A stretch of DNA of 43,676 nucleotides from Ruminococcus sp. CAG:563 (GTDB lineage Bacteria; Bacillota; Clostridia; Oscillospirales; Acutalibacteraceae), in contig FR882051.1 of the NCBI GenBank assembly GCA_000434915.1, positions 1-43,676 of the forward strand, read 5' to 3'. The position numbers and the translations under genes are program-made. The notes below the pieces were generated by a model. The model was not told the origin of the DNA and ran no database searches. It was given only the letters and a program-made list of their open reading frames with translations. Positions 31,929 through 40,000 of this stretch are shown piece after piece. Positions within the stretch are counted from its first letter, which is position 1. Each line of letters starts with the position of its first letter.

Positions 31929-32885
31929 ATGAATAAGGTTTTGAAAAATATAATAAGTGCGGTTCTTTTTATCGCAATTCTTGCGTCTTTGCTGATGGGG
32001 TTTTCCTTCATCATGAAGCCCGGCAAGTCGGCAAACGTCAATGCGCTTGAAGATCCGCTGACAAACGGAATCCTTTCCGAAAAAAAGAATACGATTGATG
32101 TTATTTTCCTTGGTGACAGCGAGTGCTACAGCACGTTTATTCCGTTGCAAATTTGGAAGGAGCATGGGATAACGTCTTATGTCTGCGGCACATCGGATCA
32201 GGTGCTCAGTTATTCGTATGAGCTTCTTGTCAAGAGCATGAAAAAGCAGGACCCGAAGGTCGTCGTGCTTGAAACGAATGCAATTTTTCGTGAGGTCACA
32301 AGCACAAAGGCTTTTCTTAATAAAGCCGAGGGCTTGTTTTCCGTATTCAAATATCATGACCGCTGGAAGCTTCTTCAGCCGAAAAGCATGAGGCTTAGCG
32401 ATGCAAAAACCTACGACAGGCGCAGTAAGGGCTATCTTTTCAATATGTCGGTAAACCCTGCCGATGCCGGCGAATACATGAAGCCCGACGACAGCCGGGA
32501 AACGGTTTCAAAGGACAATATCAAGTATATAACAAAGCTTCGTGACTATTGCAAAAAGAACAACGCCGAGCTTGTGCTCGTCAGCGTTCCGAGCACAAAA
32601 AACTGGAACTGTTCCAAGCACAATGCTGTCGCCGATATGGCGAAGAAGCTCGGAGTGGATTACGTCGACATGAACACTCTCAGACAGGAAATTCCGATAA
32701 ACTGGGAAACCGATACGAGGGACAAGGGCGACCACCTCAACTATTTCGGCGCAGTCAAGGCCACGGAATACTTCGGCAAATATCTTGAAGAAAAAAAGAT
32801 TTTCAGCGATAAAAGAAAGCTTGAAGATTACAAAGAATGGAACAGCTCGGCAGACGAATTTTTGTCGTCGATCGAAAAGATTTAA
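31929..32885 (+). CDS. SGNH/DltD-like extracellular transferase, first copy
   Basis: A 318-residue protein anchored by one N-terminal helix (about 8-29), with the rest outside the membrane. The nucleophile motif is FLGDSECYS (Ser64), and the Asp-His pair is DHLNYFG (Asp268, His269). VLETNA forms the second block. Proteins of this kind partner MBOATs and hand the acyl group to an extracellular polymer (DltD, AlgX/J, PatB analogues). It directly follows the first MBOAT. Confidence 0.85.
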   Translation: MNKVLKNIISAVLFIAILASLLMGFSFIMKPGKSANVNALEDPLTNGILSEKKNTIDVIFLGDSECYSTFIPLQIWKEHGITSYVCGTSDQVLSYSYELLVKSMKKQDPKVVVLETNAIFREVTSTKAFLNKAEGLFSVFKYHDRWKLLQPKSMRLSDAKTYDRRSKGYLFNMSVNPADAGEYMKPDDSRETVSKDNIKYITKLRDYCKKNNAELVLVSVPSTKNWNCSKHNAVADMAKKLGVDYVDMNTLRQEIPINWETDTRDKGDHLNYFGAVKATEYFGKYLEEKKIFSDKRKLEDYKEWNSSADEFLSSIEKI

Positions 32886-32934
32886 CGCAATAAATAATGA
32901 AGCTCAAACGTGTTATATATAAGAGGTAGAGATT

Positions 32935-34446
32935 ATGGAAATAAATGTTCTTGAGTGGCTTGAAAAAGCGGCCGAAAAATACAATGAAAAAATTGCTTAT
33001 TCCGATGAGGAAAGCTCACTGACCTTTTCGCAGGTCAAAAGCTTGGCGCAGAGCATCGGTTCTGAGCTTCTCGAAAGAGGAGCGGACGGACACCCTATAG
33101 CGGTTTTCTCCGGAAGAAACGTTATGACCGTCGCCGCCTTTCTCGGCGTTGTTTACAGCGGATGCAGCTACGCTCCGATTGACAGCAAGCTGCCGAGGGC
33201 GAGAATAGAAAAAATCATGGAAACGCTTTCGCCGTCGCTTATTCTGACGGACAGCGAGAACCGTGACTTTGTAAAAGAGCTCGGCTTTGGCGATGAAAAA
33301 ATCGTTTTGATTGAGGACTCAATCAAGCGTAAAGCGGACATCGAGAGGCTCAAAAAAATCCGCCGATTTTCAAATGAAAACGATCCGCTTTATATTATTT
33401 TCACCTCAGGCTCAACCGGAAATCCCAAGGGTGTAATGACGTCGCATCACTCGCTGATGTGCTATATCGAGGCCTACACCTCGGTCATGAAAATTGACGA
33501 CACGGACATTCTCGGCAATCAGTCGCCGCTTGATTATATCGCCGCAATCCGGGATATTTACATTCCGCTTTTGTGCGGCTCGTCAACGGTGATAATTCCC
33601 AAAATGTGCTTCTCCTCACCGGCAAAGCTTTTCGACTTCTTGAATGAGAAAAAGATTACGTCGGTCGGCTGGAGCGTTTCTGCGCTGACCGTTCCCGTTT
33701 CGCTGGGAGCTTTTGAGCACGGCAGACCCGAATATCTCAAAAAGGTTTGCTTCTCCGGCTCAGTTATGCCGGGGAAATGCCTGAAGCAGTGGCAGGAGAA
33801 TCTGCCGGATACTCTTTTTGTCAACCAGTACGGCCCGACGGAAGCGACAGCCTCATGCACCTACCATGTTGTGACGGAAAAAGCGGAGGACGATACTGCT
33901 CTGCCGATAGGCTTGCCCTATAAAAACTATCGTGTCTTTCTTCTCAATGAGGACGGCACGGCCGTGAAGCAGGGCTCGGAGGGCGAAATCTGCGTCAGCG
34001 GCCCGATTCTTGCACTTGGCTATTACAATGACCCCGAAAGAACTGCGGCTTCCTTTATTCAGAATCCGCTCAACAAGGCATATAACGAGCTTATCTACAA
34101 AACCGGCGATATCGGCGTTATGCGTGAGGACGGTGTGCTTGAATTCCACGGCAGAATGGACAGGCAGATTAAGCACCTCGGCCACCGTGTGGAGCTGGAC
34201 GAGGTCGAGCTTGCCGCAGGCAGGGTTGACGGTGTTAAGGAATGCTCCGTCGTTTACAATAAAGAGAAGGAAACCATATGGCTTTTTTACACGGGAACGG
34301 CAACGGTGAAAGAGATCGCCGTCGAACTCAGAAAATATCTTCCCGGCTTTATGGTGCCGAGAAAAATCAAAAATCTTGAGGAAATACCAAGATTGCCGAA
34401 CGGCAAAATTGATATGAATAAACTAAAGGCAATGTCGAACAATTAA
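32935..34446 (+). CDS. Amino acid-activating adenylation enzyme (DltA-like)
   Basis: A 503-residue stand-alone ANL enzyme, the usual DltA length. The phosphate loop is FTSGSTGNPKGVM, the core motifs include NQYGPTEAT and the YKTGDIG segment, and the C-terminal lysine motif is PNGKIDMNK. It would adenylate an amino acid with ATP and load it on the carrier protein encoded 60 bases downstream. DltA uses D-alanine; the specificity pocket here cannot be assigned with confidence. The adjacent PLP decarboxylase suggests that the loaded residue may not be D-alanine. AGAGGTAGAG precedes the ATG. Confidence 0.9.
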   Translation: MEINVLEWLEKAAEKYNEKIAYSDEESSLTFSQVKSLAQSIGSELLERGADGHPIAVFSGRNVMTVAAFLGVVYSGCSYAPIDSKLPRARIEKIMETLSPSLILTDSENRDFVKELGFGDEKIVLIEDSIKRKADIERLKKIRRFSNENDPLYIIFTSGSTGNPKGVMTSHHSLMCYIEAYTSVMKIDDTDILGNQSPLDYIAAIRDIYIPLLCGSSTVIIPKMCFSSPAKLFDFLNEKKITSVGWSVSALTVPVSLGAFEHGRPEYLKKVCFSGSVMPGKCLKQWQENLPDTLFVNQYGPTEATASCTYHVVTEKAEDDTALPIGLPYKNYRVFLLNEDGTAVKQGSEGEICVSGPILALGYYNDPERTAASFIQNPLNKAYNELIYKTGDIGVMREDGVLEFHGRMDRQIKHLGHRVELDEVELAAGRVDGVKECSVVYNKEKETIWLFYTGTATVKEIAVELRKYLPGFMVPRKIKNLEEIPRLPNGKIDMNKLKAMSNN

Positions 34447-34506
34447 CGTTTGTGCCTAATTGAATGACATGGCCCGAATCTAACAAAATAATCGGAGGAA
34501 AATACG

Positions 34507-34737
34507 ATGAAAGAAGAACTTATGGAAATACTTGAGGAGCTTAGACCCGACGTTGATTTTGAAAACGAAAAGCAGCTCATCACTGACGGAATTTTGGAAT
34601 CGTTTGATATCGTTGCACTCGTCGGCGAGCTTAGCGACGCTTTTGATATCGAGCTTCACGTCGAGGATCTTGTTCCCGATAATTTCAATTCGATAGAGGG
34701 AATGATGGAGCTTATCGAAAAGCTCCGGGACGAATAA
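34507..34737 (+). CDS. Acyl carrier protein (DltC-like)
   Basis: A 76-residue acidic carrier protein. The phosphopantetheine site is Ser32 in TDGILESFDIVALV, and the helices before and after match ACP/DltC length. GGAGG lies nine bases upstream of the ATG. It sits between the adenylation enzyme and the decarboxylase with only one base to the latter, so all three are probably translated together. A phosphopantetheinyl transferase is not in the window. Confidence 0.93.
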   Translation: MKEELMEILEELRPDVDFENEKQLITDGILESFDIVALVGELSDAFDIELHVEDLVPDNFNSIEGMMELIEKLRDE

Positions 34738-34738
34738 T

Positions 34739-35899
34739 ATGAAGAACGAAATACTTTTGAATGCGGCTGAGAAATTCGGCACACCGAGCTTTGTCTTTGA
34801 TACAGATGAGTTCGCACGCCAAGCCGATTCGATAAAATCCGCACTCGGCGACATTCCGCTTTGCTTCTCGATAAAGGCGAATCCGTTTTTGCTTCATGCA
34901 CTTCCCGAGTCTGTGAGCAGGGTTGAGGTATGCAGCCCGGGTGAGCTGACGATTTGCCAAAAGCTGAATGTCAAGCCTGAGACGATTATTTATTCCGGTG
35001 TCAATAAGGGTGCGGACGATATTTCCCGTGCTGTCGATTACGGCGCAGGAATTCTGACCGCCGAGAGCCGGCTTCATGTTGAATTGATTGACCGTGTCTG
35101 TCTTGAAAAGGGCAAAAAAGCAGAGGTTATTCTTCGCCTGACAAGCGGAAATCAGTTCGGCATCGACCCCGATGAAATTATCGACATAATCTTGAATAAA
35201 GAAAAATACAAAGCGATTGATTTTATCGGACTTCACTATTACTCCGGTACGCAGAAGAAAAATGCGTCTGTTATCGAAAAGGATATTCGCAGATTCGAGG
35301 AGTTTATCGAACGCCTTGAAGCTGAATGCGGCTATGTGCCGAGGCACGTCGAATACGGCCCGGGAGCGGCGGCGGATTATTTTGTTCCGCCATATGATGA
35401 GAAGGATAACGAAACATTGCAACAGACGGCCGAGCTTTTGAAAGGCTTTGCAAAAAAATATCCGCTCACCGTTGAGATGGGCAGGTTCCTTGCGTCCTCG
35501 TGCGGAACCTATCTCACATCCGTTGCCGATATCAAAAACAATCTCGGCACGAATTATGTCATCTGCGACGGCGGAATAAATCACCTGAAATATTACGGAC
35601 AGACCATGGCCATGCAGGTGCCGCCGATTATTCTTCTCGGCAGCGACAAGGCATATGACCGCAGCTATACCCTGTGCGGAAGTCTTTGCACAACCGCCGA
35701 TCTGCTTGTCCGCAAGGTAGAATTGCCCGAGCTTAAAATCGGTGATGTTTTGGCATTCGGAAGGTGCGGTGCATACACGATAACCGAGGGCACTGTTCTG
35801 TTTCTTTCACGCACGATGCCGAGGGTGATGCTCTTTTCGGAAAAGGACGGATTAAGGCTCGTCCGGGATTTTTACGAAACATTTAATCTTAACTGTTAA
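34739..35899 (+). CDS. PLP-dependent decarboxylase, Orn/DAP/Arg decarboxylase-2 family
   Basis: A 386-residue fold-type III enzyme. PLP-lysine is Lys46 in FSIKANP. FIGLHYYSGTQ, the phosphate-binding EMGRFLAS, and the C-terminal catalytic-cysteine block LCTTAD (Cys317) followed by FGRCGAYTIT are all present. The usual EPGR-type motif reads EMGR. Free substrates in the family include diaminopimelate, ornithine, arginine and carboxynorspermidine. BtrK of butirosin synthesis instead decarboxylates an amino acid bound to a carrier protein. With a carrier protein one base upstream and an adenylation enzyme before that, an on-carrier role is plausible here. A free diaminopimelate decarboxylase is less likely in this context but not excluded. 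Confidence 0.88.
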   Translation: MKNEILLNAAEKFGTPSFVFDTDEFARQADSIKSALGDIPLCFSIKANPFLLHALPESVSRVEVCSPGELTICQKLNVKPETIIYSGVNKGADDISRAVDYGAGILTAESRLHVELIDRVCLEKGKKAEVILRLTSGNQFGIDPDEIIDIILNKEKYKAIDFIGLHYYSGTQKKNASVIEKDIRRFEEFIERLEAECGYVPRHVEYGPGAAADYFVPPYDEKDNETLQQTAELLKGFAKKYPLTVEMGRFLASSCGTYLTSVADIKNNLGTNYVICDGGINHLKYYGQTMAMQVPPIILLGSDKAYDRSYTLCGSLCTTADLLVRKVELPELKIGDVLAFGRCGAYTITEGTVLFLSRTMPRVMLFSEKDGLRLVRDFYETFNLNC

Positions 35900-35914
35900 A
35901 AAAGAGGAAATTAA

Positions 35915-37522
35915 ATGGGAATTATTTCAATAGAATTTTTTGCATTTACAGCGGCGGCGATTTTGATTTATTATCTTTTCCCCGTGAAAAAATATCAATG
36001 GACTGTTTTGCTTGCCGCAAGCTATGCTTACTATATTCTAAACTGTAACAAGTATGTTCTTTATATGCTTGTCACGACAGTAACAACATATTTCGGTGCA
36101 CGGATTCTTGAGCGAGCGGCGGAAAAAAGCAAGCAGTTTTTGCTCAAAAACAGAGAGAGCCTGACAAAGGAAAGCAAGAAAGAATTCAAAGCGAAAACGC
36201 AGAGAAAAAAGCGTCTTATTCTTGCCGCCGTTTTGGTCTTTAACTTCGGCATACTGGCTTTTTTGAAATACTTCGGCTTCTGTGCCGATTCCGTTCACTC
36301 CCTGCTCGGAGCGGTTGGAATAAAATACACCGAGCCGAGCTTCAGCTTTATTGTTCCGCTCGGAATTTCGTTTTACACATTCCAGAGCATGGGCTATGTG
36401 ATTGACGTTTACAGGGGCAAGGTCAATGCCGAAAAAAATTTCGGAAAGCTTGCTCTTTTTGTCTCGTTTTTCCCTCAAATTGTTCAAGGGCCTATCGGAA
36501 TTTATTCCGACCTTGCGCATCAGCTCTATGAGCCGAAAAAGTTCAGCTATGACCGTTTTAAAAGCGGCGGATTGCTGATTCTTTGGGGCATTTTCAAAAA
36601 GCTTCTTATCGCCGACAGAGCCGTTAAGGTGATTAAGCTCGTGACCGCCGACAGCGGTGCGTTTTCCGGTACATACATTCTTTTTACGGTCATATTGTAC
36701 GCCGCCCAGCTCTATGCCGATTTCTCCGGCGGAATTGATATCTGCCGTGGTATCGCCGAGATAATGGGCATAAAAATGGCGGAGAATTTCAAACGTCCGT
36801 ATTTCTCGAAAACTCTCACCGAGTATTGGCACAGATGGCATGTCAGTCTCGGCGACTGGCTGAGAAATTATCTTTTCTATCCGATTTCGATTTCAAAGCC
36901 GTTTCTCAAAATGTCAAAGAGCATGAAAAAGCACGGCATGAAATATTTCGGCAAGGTTTTCCCGACCGCCTTGGCCTCGCTCATAACATTTATTGTCATC
37001 GGCATTTGGCACGGAGCGGAAGCCAAATATATTGCTTTCGGCTTTTGGAACGGAATTGTGATTATGATTTCAAGTCTTATGAAGCCGCTGACGGATAAGC
37101 TCACTGAAAAGCTGCACATCAAACGTGAAAACTTTTTCTATTCCGTTTTCTGCATGGTGAGGACGTTTATTGTTGTGCTCATCGGATATTATTTCGATAT
37201 CGCAAGGGGATTCAAGGACGCTGTAAACATGATTTGGCGTTCCGTTGCCGATTTTCATGTAAGCGAGCTCGCTTCCATTGACTGCCTTGCAAAAAGCAAG
37301 ATTGATATATTCGATTACCTGATAATTTTTGTCGGCTGTCTTGTGATTTTTGCAGTCTCACTCGTGCAGGAAAAGAAAAAAGACTCCGTTCGCAAATTGC
37401 TTTGCGAAAAGAGCACGGTATTGCAGTGGATTCTGTATATTTTAATGATAGTTGCGATTGCATTGTTCGGCTATTACGGACCGGGTACTACTCCGGCAGA
37501 CTTTGTATATATGCAGTTTTGA
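35915..37522 (+). CDS. MBOAT family O-acyltransferase (DltB/AlgI-like), second copy
   Basis: A 535-residue paralogue of the MBOAT at 30285 with the same landmarks: PLGISFYTFQSMGYVIDVYRG, FFPQIVQGPIGIY, NFKRPYFSKTLTEYWHRWHVSLG and IGIWHGAEAKY with His366. GAGGAAATT precedes the ATG, 15 bases after the decarboxylase stop. It is followed by its own SGNH partner. Divergence from the first copy suggests a distinct acceptor or donor rather than a recent duplication. Confidence 0.93.
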   Translation: MGIISIEFFAFTAAAILIYYLFPVKKYQWTVLLAASYAYYILNCNKYVLYMLVTTVTTYFGARILERAAEKSKQFLLKNRESLTKESKKEFKAKTQRKKRLILAAVLVFNFGILAFLKYFGFCADSVHSLLGAVGIKYTEPSFSFIVPLGISFYTFQSMGYVIDVYRGKVNAEKNFGKLALFVSFFPQIVQGPIGIYSDLAHQLYEPKKFSYDRFKSGGLLILWGIFKKLLIADRAVKVIKLVTADSGAFSGTYILFTVILYAAQLYADFSGGIDICRGIAEIMGIKMAENFKRPYFSKTLTEYWHRWHVSLGDWLRNYLFYPISISKPFLKMSKSMKKHGMKYFGKVFPTALASLITFIVIGIWHGAEAKYIAFGFWNGIVIMISSLMKPLTDKLTEKLHIKRENFFYSVFCMVRTFIVVLIGYYFDIARGFKDAVNMIWRSVADFHVSELASIDCLAKSKIDIFDYLIIFVGCLVIFAVSLVQEKKKDSVRKLLCEKSTVLQWILYILMIVAIALFGYYGPGTTPADFVYMQF

Positions 37523-37533
37523 GGAATTGATAA

Positions 37534-38661
37534 ATGAAAAAATTAGTCAGATTTATTTGCTTTGTTCTTATTGCTTCGACTGTGATGTTCGGCTTGAATT
37601 TTTATTTCAGCACCAACAGTGATAAGGACGGAATACATATAAGAGGATATTTTAAAGAGCCGCAGAACACCGTCGATGTTTTGCTTATCGGTGCAAGCGA
37701 GGTTTATACGGGCTTCAATTCTCCGCTTGCTTGGGAAAAATACGGCTTCACAAGCTATGGCCTGAGCTTTGCTGCGATGCCGGGTTCATTGTATAAGACC
37801 GTCACGCAGAGGGCGTTGAAAACGCAGACACCGAAGCTCGTTGTGTTTGAAATTAACGGATTTTTGCACAGCGAAAAATACCTCGTTAATCGCAGACCGG
37901 TTCATGCATGCTTCGATACCGTCGGCGTTGATTCCGACGGCAGAGCGTTTCTTAAAGAAAATATCCCGAAGAAAGAATGGACGGAGTATTATCTGCCGTT
38001 TTATAAGTACCATTCAAATTGGCGAGAACCGCTGATTTGCTCAAGGAATGCCGTCAGCCGAATCTGTCTCAATGCGGAGGGGATAAGCTATTCAAAGGCC
38101 TTTGCAAATACGGCATTGCAAAGAAAAGACAGCGAGATAAAGAAAAAGAACATTAACTTTATGCCAAAGTCAAAAGAATACATGGCCGAGCTTTTGGAAT
38201 ACTGCCGTGAAAGCGGACTGAAAAACGTGCTGTTCTTCCGTGCACCGCGTTGCGTTAAAAACGGAAATCCGGAAGTGTCGGAGGAGATCAAAAAGCTTAT
38301 CGAAAGCTACGGCTACAGCTTCGTAAATTTTGAAGATGCGTATGATGCGATCGGGCTTGACACACAAAAAGATTTTTACAATCCCGATCATCTCAATATC
38401 TACGGCATGGAAAAATTCACGGCATTTTTCGGCAAATTTATTTGCGATAACTACGATGTGAAAACAGCTCATACCGCAGAGACGGTTAAAGAGTGGAATA
38501 AATGCGCCGATATTATGAATAAAACCGTTGAAGAATGCAAAAACGACCCCGACAAAAGTATTTATTATGAGCTGACCGCCTACGAAACGGCAAAGGGAAG
38601 GAAGCATACGGCTCTCTCGAAAGTCAAAAGCGAAAACAAGAAAAATAAACACAGTAAATAA
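37534..38661 (+). CDS. SGNH/DltD-like extracellular transferase, second copy
   Basis: A 375-residue protein with one N-terminal membrane anchor (about 5-24) and an extracellular SGNH-like domain. Nucleophile block LLIGASEVYTGF (Ser55; GAS instead of GDS), second block VVFEINGF, and the Asp-His pair in NPDHLNIYG (Asp285, His286). The C-terminal tail after about residue 350 is Lys-rich. It partners the second MBOAT by position (11 bases apart) and ends the cluster. Confidence 0.83.
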   Translation: MKKLVRFICFVLIASTVMFGLNFYFSTNSDKDGIHIRGYFKEPQNTVDVLLIGASEVYTGFNSPLAWEKYGFTSYGLSFAAMPGSLYKTVTQRALKTQTPKLVVFEINGFLHSEKYLVNRRPVHACFDTVGVDSDGRAFLKENIPKKEWTEYYLPFYKYHSNWREPLICSRNAVSRICLNAEGISYSKAFANTALQRKDSEIKKKNINFMPKSKEYMAELLEYCRESGLKNVLFFRAPRCVKNGNPEVSEEIKKLIESYGYSFVNFEDAYDAIGLDTQKDFYNPDHLNIYGMEKFTAFFGKFICDNYDVKTAHTAETVKEWNKCADIMNKTVEECKNDPDKSIYYELTAYETAKGRKHTALSKVKSENKKNKHSK

Positions 38662-38697
38662 AAATAAGCCCCGGGAACTCAAAAGTTCTCGGGGCTT
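38661..38697 (-). terminator. Terminator of the tRNA-Thr transcript
   Basis: A stem of 13 bp with one mismatch (AAGCCCCGAGAAC / GTTCCCGGGGCTT on the minus strand) followed by ATTTTTATTT. It also separates the tRNA from the convergent SGNH gene, whose stop it abuts. Confidence 0.88.
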
Positions 38698-38772
38698 GGA
38701 GCTGCTAACCGGACTCGAACCGGTGACCTCATCCTTACCAAGGATGTGCTCTACCACCTGAGCCATAGCAGC
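38697..38772 (-). tRNA. tRNA-Thr (anticodon GGT)
   Basis: A complete 76-base cloverleaf including an encoded CCA end. Acceptor stem GCTGCTA / TAGCAGC, discriminator T, D-arm with GGTGGTAGAGC, anticodon stem CATCC / GGATG with loop TTGGTAA, and TpsiC arm CCGGTTCGAGTCCGG. The anticodon GGT reads ACC/ACT threonine codons. Confidence 0.96.
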
Positions 38773-38786
38773 ACGTCACAACGCAT

Positions 38787-38818
38787 ATTATATTATCATA
38801 ATAATGCCTGATTGTCAA
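38787..38818 (-). promoter_or_regulatory. Promoter of tRNA-Thr
   Basis: TTGACA (38818-38813) on the minus strand followed by overlapping -10 candidates: TAATAT at a 17-base spacing and TATAAT at 20. The exact -10 is uncertain. Confidence 0.55.
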
Positions 38819-38965
38819 GTATAATTTTTAACATAAAAAGGGGACAATTTTTTCTTATCGAAGGCCGTCTTTTTGAATATGAAATGTGGATTTTTTTAGC
38901 CGTTTATGATAAAATATTTCTTACATAATTTTATTGATTACTATTTCATGCAAGGGGATTTTCAA

Positions 38966-40000
38966 ATGGATAATTCATATATAAGCGTAATTCTGCCGCA
39001 GGTGTCCGATGAGGGAAAACTGGCAGGCTGGCTGGACAACGTTTTTTCGCAGGGCGTTGATGTCGAGGTGCTGATTTGCGCCAAAATTGATCCCGAAAGG
39101 CTTGCCTCTCTCAGCGAAGAGATTCTCGCAAATGTGAAGGTGTTCCCGTCACAGGATAAGGCGGTTGCCTTGAAAAAAGCGATTTCCGACGCAGAAGGCA
39201 GCTTTATTCTCTTTTCCGATGTCGATATAACCTACGCCTCGGACGCTTTTGCAGCAATGCTTGCAAGGGGTGTATGCGTGTTCAACGGAGCTTCCGCAGC
39301 AGGCAATCTTTTCTCCGCCGATTTCTCATTCGATGAGATTGCGTCAAAGAGCGGCTATTTCTGCTGCCTTATGAATGCCGAAACAGTGCAGAAAAATCAG
39401 ATTATGCCCGTCGCCGGCACGGCGTTCTCAATCATGAACATGATTGCCGACTACGCACGCTATGACGAGATTGCAGCGATTCACGAAAGTTTGTTCAATA
39501 TAGACCGCTTGCCGGAGGTCTCGGCAGATGCCGAGGATATCGCAAGCCTTGAAAATTATTCGTGGCTCTTTTCTCAGACGGCGAGTGACCGTGTGACGCT
39601 CTTTTATATTCGCAATGTTATGTCTGTTTTCGGCTCATGCGAGCAGAAAGAAAGCTTTGAGATGCTCAGAACCGTTTTGCTTCCGTTCATGGGTGACTAT
39701 GCCGTTTGTGCATGGTTCAAGGAGGTTTACGGCTGGGATGCCGAGCTGCTCAAGACGGACATAAGCGTCGAGGACTTCCGCAGATTCGGCACGAATGTGA
39801 AATACACCGAGGTCGTCATGCCTGTCAAGGCCAAGGATGCCGTTGTCAATTTTTATTTCGGCAAGTTCGGCAAGGTCGTCCTTAAGCAGTGCATTTTTGC
39901 TTATCTCTATTTCAAGGCCTATCACATGAAGCCCGGTGCATTGAGGGACAAGCTCTGCGAGTTTTTCAAGAGCAGGCTCGGAGGTGACTTCAATGCCTGA
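38966..40000 (+). CDS. Divergent glycosyltransferase family 2-like protein
   Basis: About 344 residues from the ATG at 38966, chosen because AAGGGGA lies upstream; an in-frame ATG at 38906 has no such site. The N-terminus is a shortened GT-A fold: YISVILPQVSDEGKLAGWL and then EGSFILFSDVDITYASDAF, where DVD takes the DxD position. The usual acceptor-binding C-terminal motifs are hard to recognise. A hydrophobic stretch lies near the C-terminus (CIFAYLYFKAYHM). It overlaps the next, canonical GT2 gene by 8 bases, so the two probably act together on a surface glycan. I am unsure that it is catalytically active. Confidence 0.65.
   Translation: MDNSYISVILPQVSDEGKLAGWLDNVFSQGVDVEVLICAKIDPERLASLSEEILANVKVFPSQDKAVALKKAISDAEGSFILFSDVDITYASDAFAAMLARGVCVFNGASAAGNLFSADFSFDEIASKSGYFCCLMNAETVQKNQIMPVAGTAFSIMNMIADYARYDEIAAIHESLFNIDRLPEVSADAEDIASLENYSWLFSQTASDRVTLFYIRNVMSVFGSCEQKESFEMLRTVLLPFMGDYAVCAWFKEVYGWDAELLKTDISVEDFRRFGTNVKYTEVVMPVKAKDAVVNFYFGKFGKVVLKQCIFAYLYFKAYHMKPGALRDKLCEFFKSRLGGDFNA

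Noticed and set aside
34739..35899. Housekeeping diaminopimelate decarboxylase (lysA)
   Set aside because: Not fully excluded, but the EMGR variant and the tight linkage to a carrier protein and adenylation enzyme make a pathway-specific role more likely.
38697..38772. tRNA-Thr as a phage integration site
   Set aside because: No duplicated tRNA 3' end or integrase is visible in the window, and the phage genes start about 2.6 kb away beyond two bacterial genes.
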